From positions 1-64,000 of the forward strand of contig JAOUJW010000019.1 in assembly GCA_029882975.1 (NCBI GenBank): a stretch of DNA of 64,000 nucleotides, in the 5' to 3' direction. This stretch comes from Gammaproteobacteria bacterium (GTDB taxonomy: Bacteria > Pseudomonadota > Gammaproteobacteria > SZUA-152). The notes under the pieces were generated by a model. The model saw nothing but the letters and a program-made list of their open reading frames with translations, ran no database searches and had not been told where the DNA came from. Positions 9,531 through 20,040 of this stretch are shown piece after piece; position 1 is the stretch's first letter, and each line of letters opens with the position of its first letter. A program made the position numbers and the translations under genes.

Positions 9531-10130
9531 ATGCCAAGGCGATACTTTAAGCGGTATGTCCCGGACCACGATAAAATTCGTGACCATAAACATTTACGTC
9601 TGATTCGTCCCTTGCTCAATGACCCCAATCTGCTTCATCTTAATCGCAGATCCATTTCGGGGGCAGTGGCAGTGGGCCTGTTTATGGCGTTTGTACCCGT
9701 CCCCTTTCAAATGCTGCTGGCGGCTATCGCAGCCGTTGTCGTACGAGTAAACCTACCCATCTCAGTTGCTTTAGTATGGGTTAGCAACCCCATTACCATG
9801 CCACCCTTGTTTTATTTTGCCTACAAAATCGGCGTATGGGTTCTGGATGTTCCTCCATCGGAATTCCAGTTTGAACTCAGCTTCGAATGGCTCGCTCATG
9901 GTTTAAGCACCATATGGCAACCTTTTTTGCTGGGTTGCTTCATTGTAGGAGCCACCAGCGCCTTAGTGGGCGGACTAGGCGTTCGCATGTTATGGCGTCT
10001 AAAAGTACAACAATTATGGAGACAAAGAAAGATATCGCGAGATATATTGAAGAGCAAGCCGGTACAAACCAAGGACGATGCAGCGTCCAAACCCCGGACG
10101 ACGCCAACAAGTCAAACACATGAACACTAG
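9531..10130 (+). CDS. DUF2062 domain membrane protein
   Basis: A 199-residue protein with a basic N-terminus and a DUF2062 region (about 40-165). The region has several hydrophobic segments, starting at AVAVGLFMAFVPVPFQMLLAAIAAVVVRVNLPISV and including VWVSNPITMPPLFYFAYKIG, the core family signature. The tail after residue 165 is charged. It is probably an inner-membrane protein of unknown function. It diverges from comEC and converges on lolD. DUF2062 genes often sit beside comEC in gammaproteobacteria, which is context only. Confidence 0.88.
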   Translation: MPRRYFKRYVPDHDKIRDHKHLRLIRPLLNDPNLLHLNRRSISGAVAVGLFMAFVPVPFQMLLAAIAAVVVRVNLPISVALVWVSNPITMPPLFYFAYKIGVWVLDVPPSEFQFELSFEWLAHGLSTIWQPFLLGCFIVGATSALVGGLGVRMLWRLKVQQLWRQRKISRDILKSKPVQTKDDAASKPRTTPTSQTHEH

Positions 10131-10241
10131 CACAAGGCTTTCACATCGCTTTCACAAGGCATTAACAAAACACACAACAACAAACTACAACAAGCCACAA
10201 CAAGCCATCACACCAACACCGCAGATGTATGTCTGGGGGGG

Positions 10242-10928
10242 TTATTGTAGTCGAAGAATGCCGTCTTCCAGGATGTATAGTCGTTGCATGCGATCGGCCA
10301 GCCCCTTGTCGTGAGTCACCATAATAATGCTGGTTCCCAACTGGGCGTTCAACTCCAACATTAATTCGTACACAGATTCGGCAGTGCCATGATCCAGATT
10401 ACCTGTGGGCTCGTCTGCCAATACACACAATGGGTTGGTAATTAATGCACGAGCAATAGCGGTGCGTTGTCTTTCACCACCGGACAACTCTGATGGCTTA
10501 TGCTTGAGGCGGGCAGATAAACCCACTTTCTCCAGCATGGTCCGGGCTTTTTGGGCCGCTACTTTAGGTGCCTCCCCCCTGACCAGCAAGGGCATGGCCG
10601 CGTTTTCCAGCGCGGTAAATTCCTGCAATAAATGATGAAACTGATAAACAAAACCCAAGGTTTCATTTCGAATTCGTCCCCGCTGAGATTCGCCCATGGT
10701 GGAAAAAGCTTTACCATTAACCCACACTTCACCACTACTACATTGGTCCAATCCACCCAGTAAATGTAATAAGGTGCTTTTTCCGGACCCGGACGCACCC
10801 ATTATGGCGATTTGTTCTCCCGGATTCACGGTCAGATTCACACCTTTGAGAACATCCACACCGAACGAAGCTTCCTTGAAGGATTTAACCAGATTTTTGC
10901 ACTGCAACACCGGTGTGATTTCATCCAT
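10242..10928 (-). CDS. lolD: Lipoprotein-releasing ABC transporter ATPase LolD
   Basis: The ATPase that powers extraction of lipoproteins from the inner membrane for delivery to LolA. About 228 residues with Walker [10 protein letters not shown], the MacB/LolD-family LHLLGGLD segment, signature LSGGERQR, Walker [12 protein letters not shown] and His in MVTHDKG. ATG at 10928 has GAGG eight bases upstream and is preferred over an ATG six codons earlier that overlaps lolC. It is translationally close to the single permease gene upstream. No lolE follows; the next gene is convergent. Confidence 0.93.
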   Translation of the reverse strand: MDEITPVLQCKNLVKSFKEASFGVDVLKGVNLTVNPGEQIAIMGASGSGKSTLLHLLGGLDQCSSGEVWVNGKAFSTMGESQRGRIRNETLGFVYQFHHLLQEFTALENAAMPLLVRGEAPKVAAQKARTMLEKVGLSARLKHKPSELSGGERQRTAIARALITNPLCVLADEPTGNLDHGTAESVYELMLELNAQLGTSIIMVTHDKGLADRMQRLYILEDGILRLQ

Positions 10929-10938
10929 CACAGACACC

Positions 10939-12186
10939 TCACTCATAGCGCAAAGCCTCTGCCGGTTGGGTTTTGGCGGCTTTTCTGGCGGGATAGATAG
11001 TAGCCACCAGGCTGATCAGAAAGGAGATTCCGCAGACTTGAAACACATCATCCCAATGTAATTCAGATGGAAAATCACTGATATAGTACACATCTGCAGG
11101 CATAAATTTAATACCCATAATCTGCTCGATAAATGCAATCACGGCATCTACATTCATGGCCAGAGCGACCCCGCAAACCATGCCCAGCATGGTGCCGGCA
11201 AAACCAATAACCACTCCCTGCACCATGAAGATACCCATAATGCTTCCGGGAGACACACCCAGGGTTCGTAATATAGCAATATCACTCTGCTTATCGGTAA
11301 CCACCATCACCATAGTGGAAACAATATTAAATGCCGCTACGACAACGATAATCATTAAAACCAGAAACATCATGCGTTTTTCCAACTGCACTGCACGGAA
11401 AAAATTAGCATGTTGCCGAGTCCAATCTGTAATCCAAAATTCTCCATTGGTCTTATTGGACAATTCATAGCTAACTGCGCTGGCCTCAAATAGATCGTCC
11501 AATTTAACGCGCAAGCCACTCACATCATCTCGCATGCGATATAATTTCGCAGCATCTGCCATATGTACAAAGGCCACGGCAGAATCGTATTCATTGTGTC
11601 CAACTTCAAATATACCCACGACAGTAAAGCGCTTCAAGCGCGGCAGAACCCCGGCCGGTGTATTGATAGCCTGCGGCGTGACCAGGGTGATTTTTTCTCC
11701 AATACGCACTTGCAAAGCCCGTTTCAGAGTAGCACCCAGGATAATATTGTATTCCCCGGCTTTGAGTTGCTCCATCGAGCCGCTGACCATTTTTCCGTGC
11801 ACATCGGAAACTTTAGGCTCCTGATTCGGTAAAATGCCCTTTACTTGAACACCTTTGACTTGCTGCCCGGATGACAGCATACCTTCACCCTGAACAAAGG
11901 GGGCAACACCAATAACCCGGGCATGTTTTTCCAAATCTGTTTGTACATTGCGCCATTCAGCCAAGTGGCCGTCAAAACTGCTCACCGTGACATGCGAGGC
12001 CATACCTAAAATGCGTTCTCGTAATTCGGTGACAAAACCGTTCATGACCGACAATACGGTAATCAGAGCGGTGACGCCCAATAAAATTCCCAGGACGGTA
12101 ATAAAAGCAATAAAGGAAATGAAGCGGTTACGCCGTTTGGCGCGCAGGTATCTCAACCCAATAAAGATTTCCAGAGGTTTGTACAT
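10939..12186 (-). CDS. Lipoprotein-releasing permease LolC/LolE/LolF family
   Basis: A 415-residue FtsX/MacB-fold permease that works with LolD to release lipoproteins from the inner membrane. It starts with the diagnostic [19 protein letters not shown]. Helix 1 follows (about 25-50), then a periplasmic MacB-like domain (about 55-270) and three C-terminal helices (from about 275) with [15 protein letters not shown]. The upstream extension begins with a TTG and is disfavoured; ATG at 12186 fits the family start. Only one permease gene accompanies lolD, so this may be a LolF-type homodimeric permease instead of LolC paired with a distant LolE. It directly follows fliI. Confidence 0.9.
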   Translation of the reverse strand: MYKPLEIFIGLRYLRAKRRNRFISFIAFITVLGILLGVTALITVLSVMNGFVTELRERILGMASHVTVSSFDGHLAEWRNVQTDLEKHARVIGVAPFVQGEGMLSSGQQVKGVQVKGILPNQEPKVSDVHGKMVSGSMEQLKAGEYNIILGATLKRALQVRIGEKITLVTPQAINTPAGVLPRLKRFTVVGIFEVGHNEYDSAVAFVHMADAAKLYRMRDDVSGLRVKLDDLFEASAVSYELSNKTNGEFWITDWTRQHANFFRAVQLEKRMMFLVLMIIVVVAAFNIVSTMVMVVTDKQSDIAILRTLGVSPGSIMGIFMVQGVVIGFAGTMLGMVCGVALAMNVDAVIAFIEQIMGIKFMPADVYYISDFPSELHWDDVFQVCGISFLISLVATIYPARKAAKTQPAEALRYE

Positions 12187-12264
12187 ACGGGTTAGATTTG
12201 GTGCGACTGGGGCATAATCATTGGGCGATACTACCACGACCAAACTATTGTGTCACAAGCTTTT

Positions 12265-13683
12265 TCATCTGCGATCGGCATCAGTTTCCGGAGCAAGTTG
12301 AGCCATATTTGGAGTACCTGCATCAAGTTGCAGGAGATGCTTTAAGGCACTGACACTTTGCACGACGCTAACCGCCTCATGCATATTTTGTTGCAGAAAT
12401 TCCCGCATTTTCGGATTCAGAGCGATTGCCTTATCGATATCCGGGTCCGCGCCGGCTTGATAAGCTCCTACACTGATTAAGTCACGATTTTGCCGGTAGG
12501 TCGAATAGTTTTTCTTAAACATATTGGCCGCAACCTGGTGATCGGCCGTGGTGATTTCTGTCATTGCCCGGCTAATGGACGCCTCCACATCAATGGCTGG
12601 ATACAGACCCGACTCCGCCAGCTCCCGCGACAACACCACATGTCCGTCCAGAATAGCTCGGGCCGCATCAGCAATGGGATCATTATTGTCGTCACCCTCT
12701 GTTAGAACCGTATAAAAAGCGGTTATGGATCCCCCACCCTGCGGTCCGTTGCCTGCCCGCTCCACCAACTGAGGAATTTTGGCAAACACGGACGGTGGAT
12801 ACCCCTTGGTGGCAGGAGGCTCCCCTATGGCAAGGCCTATTTCCCGCTGCGCCTGAGCATATCGGGTTAGGGAATCCATTAACAGCAATACATTTTTACC
12901 CTTATCCCGGTAATATTCGGCAATTGTCGTCGCTAAAGAAGCCCCATGTAACCTCACCATGGGCGTATCATCCGCCGGCGCAGCCACAATGACTGCCTTT
13001 TTCATGCCTTCGGTTCCCAATATATTTTCAATGAACTCTTTAACTTCTCGGCCTCGCTCACCAATGAGCCCCACCACCACGATATCTGCGTTGGTAAATC
13101 TCGTCATCATGCCCAGCAAGACACTTTTGCCCACACCACTGCCTGCGAACAAACCCATACGTTGCCCTCGCCCCACGCTCATCAAGGCGTTAATGGTTCG
13201 CACTCCCACATCTAAGGGCTCCCGTATAGGGCTGCGTAACAAAGGGTTAATTAAGTGACCACTTAGCGCCCGGGTTTCCGCACATTCCAGGTTGCCCAAG
13301 CCATCCAGCGGCACGCCGGTTCCACTGAGCACTCGCCCTAACAGAACATCCCCCACGGGAACGGAATACACCTTATTGGTGGGTAACACCCTGGCATTGG
13401 GCGTAATGCCTCGTATGTCACCGGTGGCCATCAAATAGAGCTTCTCGCCGGAAAACCCCACAACTTCCGCTTCCACACTGGTTTCGTTGGGACCGATTAC
13501 CAGGCAGCGGGCACCAACGGGCGCCTGACAACCCACGGCTTCCAAGGTCAACCCCACCATACGCGTCAGTTTCCCTTCCACATTGAATATGGGCCCTTGT
13601 ACTTTTTGTTGCAAGGCACGAATCCGGTCAGTCCAGTGCTGTGACCGTAGAGTGAAGGCTTCAAAACTTTCCCGCGATTCCAT
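12265..13683 (-). CDS. fliI: Flagellar export ATPase FliI
   Basis: FliI is the ATPase of the flagellar type III export apparatus and helps deliver rod, hook and filament subunits. The 472 residues have Walker A in [17 protein letters not shown] (about 180), the export-ATPase segment [13 protein letters not shown], Walker [11 protein letters not shown] and the GYPPSVF loop. ATG at 13683 has AGGA five bases upstream and starts immediately after the fliH stop; an earlier GTG would overlap fliH. Length is normal. It is last in the fliEFGHI run; fliJ, usually next, is absent. Confidence 0.97.
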   Translation of the reverse strand: MESRESFEAFTLRSQHWTDRIRALQQKVQGPIFNVEGKLTRMVGLTLEAVGCQAPVGARCLVIGPNETSVEAEVVGFSGEKLYLMATGDIRGITPNARVLPTNKVYSVPVGDVLLGRVLSGTGVPLDGLGNLECAETRALSGHLINPLLRSPIREPLDVGVRTINALMSVGRGQRMGLFAGSGVGKSVLLGMMTRFTNADIVVVGLIGERGREVKEFIENILGTEGMKKAVIVAAPADDTPMVRLHGASLATTIAEYYRDKGKNVLLLMDSLTRYAQAQREIGLAIGEPPATKGYPPSVFAKIPQLVERAGNGPQGGGSITAFYTVLTEGDDNNDPIADAARAILDGHVVLSRELAESGLYPAIDVEASISRAMTEITTADHQVAANMFKKNYSTYRQNRDLISVGAYQAGADPDIDKAIALNPKMREFLQQNMHEAVSVVQSVSALKHLLQLDAGTPNMAQLAPETDADRR

Positions 13684-13684
13684 A

Positions 13685-14338
13685 TCAATCCTGTTCCCGC
13701 TCACCACCCATAATCTGACTGACTATGGAAGCGAGGCGCTTTTCCAATGTTGCATCAATAGAGGAAGATTCCGTAGTGATACGGCAATCCCCTCGTTCAA
13801 GCACAGGGTCTTCCAGAATTCTCCAGGCAGGATCGGTATCAGAGGTATTGAGTTTGTCTCGCACGATTTGCGCATCCTCCGGTTGCAGATAGACATTCAC
13901 ATTCCTTGAAGCAACAGGCAGCACCAGCACCGCTTCGCGAACCGTTGCCACTATTTGAGCCGGATCGGTTTTTATCTCCCTGCGTACCAATTGTTTGGCA
14001 ATCAAAGCAGCAAGGGTGACTATCTCCGATTCCATCTGCCGGTCCAGCTCGGCAAAGGGTTCACTGAGCAGGTTTAATGCTTTTTCCATTGTTTCAGCCA
14101 GTTCCTTAACTTTGCCGGATCCTGCATTGATCCCTTCCTTGTAACCGTTACCATAGCCTTCATCATAGGCTTCTTTATAAGCCTCATTTTGAATTTTCTC
14201 TATGGCTTCCGCTGTCACTGGAGTTAGTTTCTGCTCCTGGGTAGACTGGGTAAGACCCACTTCTCCTTCCACATTAGGCGCCGTCCAGCGCTTCGCCTTA
14301 TCTGTGCTGCCTCTCGGCATAATTTTAGATGTATTCAT
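13685..14338 (-). CDS. fliH: Flagellar export regulator FliH
   Basis: FliH binds FliI and docks it at the export gate and C-ring. The 217-residue protein has a charged N-terminus, a Glu/Ala-rich helical middle with Gly spacing ([15 protein letters not shown], about 60-75), and a conserved C-terminal domain (about 110-215) of V/A-ATPase E-subunit type. ATG at 14338 overlaps the fliG 3' end by 14 bases, with a GGTGG/GGAG sequence just upstream. Length matches the family. Confidence 0.93.
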   Translation of the reverse strand: MNTSKIMPRGSTDKAKRWTAPNVEGEVGLTQSTQEQKLTPVTAEAIEKIQNEAYKEAYDEGYGNGYKEGINAGSGKVKELAETMEKALNLLSEPFAELDRQMESEIVTLAALIAKQLVRREIKTDPAQIVATVREAVLVLPVASRNVNVYLQPEDAQIVRDKLNTSDTDPAWRILEDPVLERGDCRITTESSSIDATLEKRLASIVSQIMGGEREQD

Positions 14339-15326
14339 CTCCACCACCGCCACCTAATGAAATATCACCAGCATCTGCAAGCTTGCGTGCAATCGATAAA
14401 ATCTCTTTTTGCGAGCTTTCCACATCGCTGAGTTTAACCGGACCTTTTGCTTCCAGATCATCCCGAAGCATTTCCGCAGCCCGTTTTGACATATTTTTGA
14501 ATATTTTCTCTTTCAAATTATCATCCGCGCCTTTTAAAGCGAGCACCAGGGAATCGGAAGATATTTCCCGCAGTAAGGTTTGAATATCGCGATCCGATAC
14601 TTCCATGAGATTTTCAAAAACAAACATCAAATCTTGAATTTGTTGACCCAAGTCATTGTCAAATTCTTTAACACTATCCATGATCTCGCCTTCCACCGAA
14701 CTGTCTACAAAGTTGAGAATGTTAGCAGCGGTTTTTATACCACCTACATTCGAGGATTTAACTCCGCTATTTCCTGAAAACTGTTTTTCCAGAATTTCAT
14801 TCAACTCTTTCAACGCTCCGGGTTGAATGCCATCTATAGTGGCAATACGCATGACCACATCGGCCCTGACTTTCTCCGGGAAATGCATCAACACTTCAGC
14901 AGCCTGATCGCTTTCTAAATACGATAAAACAATGGCGATGATTTGCGGATGTTCCAGTCGAATGATTTCCGCCACCGAACGCGGCTCCATCCACTTGAGG
15001 GTTTCCAATCCTTTTGTATTCGCCCCATGCAAGATACGGTCGATCATTCCATTGGCTTTGTCCGCACCCAATGCATTCATCAATACGTTACGAATGTACT
15101 CATCGGAACCCAATCCTAAAGCCGTTTGGGACTGCACGGTCTCACAAAACTCATGTACTACTTTTTCCACTTGCGAACGAGTGACATTGGACACAGTTGC
15201 CATCGCAGCACCCAGTGCTTGTACCTCTTTCGGCTCCATATGCTTGAGCACTTCTGCCGCGGCCTGTTCACCCAGGCTCATCATCAGAATTGCTGCTTTG
15301 CTGGCTCCGTCACTCGCATCGCTCAT
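14325..15326 (-). CDS. fliG: Flagellar motor switch protein FliG
   Basis: FliG sits on the MS-ring, transmits torque from the stator and switches rotation direction. The 333 residues show the three armadillo-like domains. They start with ILMMSLGEQAAAEVLKHM and include the EHPQ motif (about 125) of the middle domain. The C-terminal charged helix in the LMFVFENLMEVSDRDIQTLL segment (about 230-250) carries stator-interacting residues. Its ATG overlaps the fliF stop by four bases (ATGA type), so translation is coupled. Confidence 0.97.
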   Translation of the reverse strand: MSDASDGASKAAILMMSLGEQAAAEVLKHMEPKEVQALGAAMATVSNVTRSQVEKVVHEFCETVQSQTALGLGSDEYIRNVLMNALGADKANGMIDRILHGANTKGLETLKWMEPRSVAEIIRLEHPQIIAIVLSYLESDQAAEVLMHFPEKVRADVVMRIATIDGIQPGALKELNEILEKQFSGNSGVKSSNVGGIKTAANILNFVDSSVEGEIMDSVKEFDNDLGQQIQDLMFVFENLMEVSDRDIQTLLREISSDSLVLALKGADDNLKEKIFKNMSKRAAEMLRDDLEAKGPVKLSDVESSQKEILSIARKLADAGDISLGGGGGDEYI

Positions 15327-16975
15327 TCGTTTGAAACCCAGTTTTTAACAACCTGTGCAACCAGCTTTGGATCATCCTTCACCAACTGCTGAGCCGTGAG
15401 CATATTCATATCGTGTTGACTGGGCGGCGCCTCAATTTGCACGGCTCCGCCTGAACCCAGTGTGACTTTATCGGCCTGAACTCCGGATGCACCGGATATC
15501 CGACCATCCTTGCCCTCCTCTCCGGGAGGTAATGCAATGGATGGGGCAATAGACTTACCAAAGGATTTTAACGCTGGTTTTAACACGCCAAATACAATAA
15601 AAATAAGCAACAACCCGGCAAGAGCTTGCTTAGCTACATCCCAGATCCAGGGACGCTCCCAGATCGGTGTTTCAGGCAGTTGCTCAGGTGTTTCCGGTAC
15701 CGTAAAGGATTCATTGACCACATTTACGGTGTCGCCTCGTTTCAGATCAAACCCAATGGCCTTCTTAACCAGCTCAGTGATTCTGAGAATCTCTTCAGGG
15801 CTTCGTGTGATTTTGGACCTGACGCCGTCTTTGTTTACGTTTACTTTATCATCCACGACAACGGCTGCTGACAATCGCTTTATGTTTCCCGATGCATATC
15901 GGGTATGACTGATGGTTTTATCTACTTCATAATTTTTAGTTTCCTTACGCATCATGCGGTTCGTACCACCACCGGAATCCGCTGCGGCTTCACTTGCTTT
16001 CTCAGGTGCTTCTGCATTTTGCGGTGGTTGATTACTCAAAGCACCCGGTATACCCGCAAAAGCCCCACCCGAAGTCTGTTCCTCTGAAGTCTGTACACTG
16101 ACCGGGGTTTGCGAGTCAGGATTGAATATTTGTTGAGTCTGTTCATTAACCGTAAAATCAATCTCTGCCGTAACTTGGGCATGAACGGAATTGGGTCCAA
16201 GTATGGGAGTCAGAATGTTTTGAATACGCTCTTGATAGCTTTTCTCAATTTTTCTGGCATACTCAAATTGAGTGCTCGATAACGCAATATCCTTAGTTCT
16301 GTCCCCATTAGTTAATAAACGGCCGGTTTGATCCACAACGGTTACTTGTTCCAACTGAAGATTAGGCACGCTGGAAGCCACCAAATGCACGATAGCCGAA
16401 ACCTGACCTTCAGACAAAGAGCGTCCCGGATATAAACTGACAATAACAGACGCTCTTGGCTTTTGCCGGTCCCTTAAAAAGGCAGACTGTTTGGGAATAG
16501 CCAAATGAATTCTGGATGATTTCACATTGCTGATACTGTTAACGGTTTGGACCAACTCTCGTTCCAAGGCACGTTGAAACAGAATGGTTTCTTTAGCGGC
16601 ACTCATCCCAAAGGTGGAATCACCGTTATCCAACGAGGCAAATCCGCCGGCCGTACTTTTTGGCAGCCCTTGCGCCGCCAGATTTATGCGAGCGTCATAA
16701 ACACTTTTTGAAGGAACCAACAAGGCACCGGTTTTGTTATCCAATTTGTATTGAATATTCAGCTGTTGGAGTGCATCCAGAACAATACTGGCTTCTCTTT
16801 CCTCCAATGAAGAAAACAACACACTGTAATTTGGTTCCTGCGACCACAGCAAAACCCAACCGGCGATAACAAAGCTTGCCGCTAAAGCAACAAAAAAACC
16901 GAGCTGACGCAACATGGTTGCTGCGTCCAGACCATTAACGGTTACGGTTCTGGTTTCCTGGGTTGCGGTTGCCAT
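15323..16975 (-). CDS. fliF: Flagellar MS-ring protein FliF
   Basis: FliF builds the MS-ring in the inner membrane, the base on which the motor assembles. The 550 residues have helix 1 near residues 27-48, periplasmic ring-building domains (about 50-430) and helix 2 near 445-470. The cytoplasmic C-terminus ends in the FliG-binding segment PKLVAQVVKNWV. ATG at 16975 fits the family; an upstream TTG would add 14 residues. Length is typical (about 550-570). It follows fliE after about 90 bases. Confidence 0.96.
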   Translation of the reverse strand: MATATQETRTVTVNGLDAATMLRQLGFFVALAASFVIAGWVLLWSQEPNYSVLFSSLEEREASIVLDALQQLNIQYKLDNKTGALLVPSKSVYDARINLAAQGLPKSTAGGFASLDNGDSTFGMSAAKETILFQRALERELVQTVNSISNVKSSRIHLAIPKQSAFLRDRQKPRASVIVSLYPGRSLSEGQVSAIVHLVASSVPNLQLEQVTVVDQTGRLLTNGDRTKDIALSSTQFEYARKIEKSYQERIQNILTPILGPNSVHAQVTAEIDFTVNEQTQQIFNPDSQTPVSVQTSEEQTSGGAFAGIPGALSNQPPQNAEAPEKASEAAADSGGGTNRMMRKETKNYEVDKTISHTRYASGNIKRLSAAVVVDDKVNVNKDGVRSKITRSPEEILRITELVKKAIGFDLKRGDTVNVVNESFTVPETPEQLPETPIWERPWIWDVAKQALAGLLLIFIVFGVLKPALKSFGKSIAPSIALPPGEEGKDGRISGASGVQADKVTLGSGGAVQIEAPPSQHDMNMLTAQQLVKDDPKLVAQVVKNWVSNE

Positions 16976-17063
16976 TGTTTTTTCTATCAGTTCCTTTGAC
17001 CAATCTTTGCGGATCAATCCCTAATTTATGACCCTTTTGCTTATTCCGTACGGATACGGGTTC

Positions 17064-17381
17064 TTACACTTGCATAGACATTATTTCTTTATAAGCATTT
17101 ACCAATTTATTCCTTACTTGAAGAACAGATTGAAACGCGATGCCCGCTTTTTGCTTTGCAATCATAACTTCTGCTAAAGTCACTGTGGGAGAACCCATCT
17201 CAAACGCCTTACTTAAATCTCCCGAATTCTTTTGTAATTCATTGACCTTATCAATACTCTGTTGCAACAAGTTGGAGAAATCCTCTTCCACTTTAGGCGG
17301 CTCTTGTACGCTACCGCTTTTGGAAGCCGCTTCAAGCGCTCTTAATTGCGCTAATATACTATCCGTAGTAATGTTGTTCAT
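17064..17381 (-). CDS. fliE: Flagellar hook-basal body protein FliE
   Basis: FliE joins the MS-ring to the proximal rod. The 105-residue protein has the family pattern: an N-terminal helix, FSNLLQQSIDKVNELQ, then the conserved GSPTVTLAEVMIAKQKAGIAFQ motif and a C-terminal helix ending KEIMSMQV. ATG at 17381 has GGAG five bases upstream; a GTG two codons earlier is less likely. Only 15 bases separate it from the flrC stop, so flrBC and fliEFGHI may be one transcript or fliE may have its own promoter inside flrC. Confidence 0.94.
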   Translation of the reverse strand: MNNITTDSILAQLRALEAASKSGSVQEPPKVEEDFSNLLQQSIDKVNELQKNSGDLSKAFEMGSPTVTLAEVMIAKQKAGIAFQSVLQVRNKLVNAYKEIMSMQV

Positions 17382-17396
17382 GCTCACTCCGCTTTA

Positions 17397-18809
17397 TTAA
17401 CCGACCATCCCGAAACGTTCCGGAATAGTGATTCCTTTTTCCCGCATTCTAGCTAATTTATATCTTAACGTTCTTTGACTAATCCCAAGTTTTTCAGCGA
17501 CGACTTTACGATTACCCAGTTCTTCGTGTAATGTTTTTAGGATTTTCTGATGCTCATGGTTTTGCATCTCGTCTTCAAGGCAGGGGCTGTCAACATCAAC
17601 GCTTTCCTCTTCAAGTGACGTACTGAAAGATTCAAATCGAATATCTTCTGCCGTAATTTCACTACCGCCCGAATAGATCAAAGCCCGTTGTACGACGTTG
17701 TCCAGCTCTCGCACATTTCCCGGCCAGTGATAGGCTAATAGTTTTTGCAGCGCGCCGGAGCTCAATATGGGACGTTGCAGGGGAACGCCGGCGTTACCTT
17801 GCTTCAGAACACCGTGACCGGCCTGAGAATTGCTATTTTTAAAGGTTCTATAGTGCTTTTCCAACAAAGCCCGCGTTATAGGTTCGATGTCCCCCGCTCG
17901 TTCTCTCAAAGCAGGTACCGTTATAGGAAATACGCTCAAACGATAAAACAGATCTTCTCGAAAATTTCCCTGTTTAACTTCCTGTGCTAACTTGCGATTG
18001 GTGGTCGCCAGGATTCTGACATCCAGGTCAATCATTTTACTTCCGCCAAGTCGTTCCACTTCCCTTTCTTGAATCACCCGCAACAATTTGGCCTGTAAGC
18101 CCAAATCCATTTCCGATATTTCGTCCAGCAACAAAGTACCGCCTTCCGCTTGTTCAAACTTACCAGGACAGGCTTTGTAAGCTCCGGTAAACGCTCCTTT
18201 CTCATATCCAAACAATGTCGCTTCCAACATGTTTTCCGGTATAGCGGCACAATTTATCGCAACAAACGGTTTATCCTTGCGCGATGAGTTTTCGTGAATG
18301 TATCGCGCCAATACTTCTTTACCGCTACCGCTCTCTCCGTTGACCAGAACGGTTGCATCGGTTTGTGCTACCCGACGTGCCATATCCGCTACCTGCAAAC
18401 TTTTTGGGTCATCACAGATATATATTTGATTGGTATCAGTTATGGCATTGGAAATAAACTGGTTTACGGTATTTACCAGCACTTCTGCTTCAAATGGTTT
18501 AGCAAGATAATCTACAGCACCTTCTTTCATTGACTCAACCGCTTTTTGAATACTGGCATAGGCGGTTATCATTACCACAGGTAAATCCGGCCAACGGGAT
18601 CGCAAAGATTTCAGCAATGTGTTTCCATCCATTTTTGGCATCTGAATATCTGTAACCACCAAATCAACGGAGTGCTTTTCCATTATCGCCATTGCATCCA
18701 TACCATCCTGCGCCATCACCGTTTGATAGCCGGCCAATGCCAGGGTGGAACCAATGACGTCTCGTAGCGATTGATCATCTTCAACAACCAGTACCGTTGC
18801 TTTTTCCAT
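17397..18809 (-). CDS. flrC: Flagellar sigma-54 response regulator FlrC/FleR
   Basis: An NtrC-type activator of class III flagellar genes that works with RNA polymerase-sigma-54. The 470 residues contain a receiver (1-120) with VVEDD and phospho-acceptor Asp in LVVTDIQMP. The AAA+ domain (about 140-370) has GESGSGKE, GYEKGAFTGA (the sigma-54-contacting GAFTGA loop) and GGTLLLDEI. A Fis-type helix-turn-helix lies at the C-terminus (VVAEKLGISQRTLRYKL). The ribosome site AAGGAAG is good. It is 15 bases downstream of its kinase gene flrB. Confidence 0.95.
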   Translation of the reverse strand: MEKATVLVVEDDQSLRDVIGSTLALAGYQTVMAQDGMDAMAIMEKHSVDLVVTDIQMPKMDGNTLLKSLRSRWPDLPVVMITAYASIQKAVESMKEGAVDYLAKPFEAEVLVNTVNQFISNAITDTNQIYICDDPKSLQVADMARRVAQTDATVLVNGESGSGKEVLARYIHENSSRKDKPFVAINCAAIPENMLEATLFGYEKGAFTGAYKACPGKFEQAEGGTLLLDEISEMDLGLQAKLLRVIQEREVERLGGSKMIDLDVRILATTNRKLAQEVKQGNFREDLFYRLSVFPITVPALRERAGDIEPITRALLEKHYRTFKNSNSQAGHGVLKQGNAGVPLQRPILSSGALQKLLAYHWPGNVRELDNVVQRALIYSGGSEITAEDIRFESFSTSLEEESVDVDSPCLEDEMQNHEHQKILKTLHEELGNRKVVAEKLGISQRTLRYKLARMREKGITIPERFGMVG

Positions 18810-18824
18810 AGTAACGCTTCCTTT

Positions 18825-19985
18825 TTACCTTCCTGTATTCCCTGACGACACGACCGGTAAGCTAATGGTGAACCGGCTTCCCTTACCGTTAGACTCTACC
18901 CAGGCTTCGCCACCATGGGCACGGGCAATGGATCTCACAACAGCCAAACCTAAACCCGTTCCGTTTGAACGTGTTGTATAGAATGGCTCAAATATTCCTG
19001 TTTGAATATGCTGCGGTATACCAGGACCGTTATCCCTGACACTTATATCGACTCGACCCATTTGATTACTCTGAACGTAGAGTCCAATTTCACCAACACC
19101 CTGCAAGGCCTGCTCTGCGTTATCAATAAGATTTTGTATAGCGCTGATCAACAACTCCCGATTACCTACCAGTGTGGCACTACGGTCTATTTCTTCGAGA
19201 TCATGCTGATTAGCGTGAACGGAGAATCGAATTGAGGGAGTCATTGATAGGCGACAGGTATTTTCAATTTCCTCAACCATGGAGCAGATTGTAAAGGTGT
19301 CCGTTCCGCAATGTCCTGAGCGGGAAAACAACAACATATCTTCCACTAATGTTTCCAACCGGCGCATACTGCGCAGCATCGATGTTACAATTTCCTGACG
19401 TTGCATCGGTTCGAGCTTGTTACTGCGTAATTGTGAACCGTTCAGGGTAGCCGCGGCGAGAGGCGTTCGGAGCTGGTGAGCCAATGATGCAGTCATTTGC
19501 CCCAAGGCACTTAAGCGATGCTGCTGTGACAACATCTGCTCTAAACGCCGCTTATCAGTAACATCATTTATCAGTAAAACTTGTCCGGGAAATTCCGTCA
19601 TAGGACAAGTCGATACCTGTACAATTCTGCCGTTCTTTAAGTGGTCGTCAAAAGAGTCCTTCGCCTTGGGTGCAAAAACTCGCTGTACCACTTCAGGCCA
19701 ATACTCGCCCAAGGCCGGCCCCTCCAACAATGCAATTGCGGCGGAGTTACATTCCTGAATACGCCCTTGAGAATCCAGTACCACCACTCCGGCCGGTAAA
19801 GCTTGCAGCACGGCTGATAAAAACCGGGTCTCCGGGTCACTACTTTGGACTGGGGAAACAGAAACGGGGACGTCCGCAGGCGCAGCAGTGCACGCTTGCC
19901 CGGACTTCAAAGAGTCGGCTGAATTGTTAAAACTATTGACAGATTCCTGTTGGCCTTTGAATCTATCAGAGGCAAGAACTCCCAT
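18825..19985 (-). CDS. flrB: Flagellar sensor histidine kinase FlrB/FleS
   Basis: The kinase that phosphorylates FlrC in the polar flagellar hierarchy. The 386 residues lack membrane segments: a variable N-terminus, a PAS domain (about 50-160), HisKA with SLAHQLRTPLAA (His near 180) and an HATPase domain with NLIDNAEQAL, DNGPGIP and GTGLGLAV. A strong sigma-54 promoter match (20041-20056) lies about 55 bases upstream of the ATG, consistent with activation by FlrA. It is paired with flrC, 15 bases downstream. Confidence 0.94.
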   Translation of the reverse strand: MGVLASDRFKGQQESVNSFNNSADSLKSGQACTAAPADVPVSVSPVQSSDPETRFLSAVLQALPAGVVVLDSQGRIQECNSAAIALLEGPALGEYWPEVVQRVFAPKAKDSFDDHLKNGRIVQVSTCPMTEFPGQVLLINDVTDKRRLEQMLSQQHRLSALGQMTASLAHQLRTPLAAATLNGSQLRSNKLEPMQRQEIVTSMLRSMRRLETLVEDMLLFSRSGHCGTDTFTICSMVEEIENTCRLSMTPSIRFSVHANQHDLEEIDRSATLVGNRELLISAIQNLIDNAEQALQGVGEIGLYVQSNQMGRVDISVRDNGPGIPQHIQTGIFEPFYTTRSNGTGLGLAVVRSIARAHGGEAWVESNGKGSRFTISLPVVSSGNTGR

Positions 19986-20040
19986 GTACGAAACGCTCCT
20001 GTAATAACACTTTAACCACAGCTATATTGGTTATTACAAG

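Noticed and set aside
9484-9537. TTG start for ComEC, 18 residues earlier
   Set aside because: It would overlap the divergent DUF2062 start and adds a non-typical polar N-terminus.
20001-20037. 8-bp inverted repeat in the flrB leader as a riboswitch or terminator
   Set aside because: The 21-base loop and AT-rich stem are weak, and one arm lies at the predicted transcription start.
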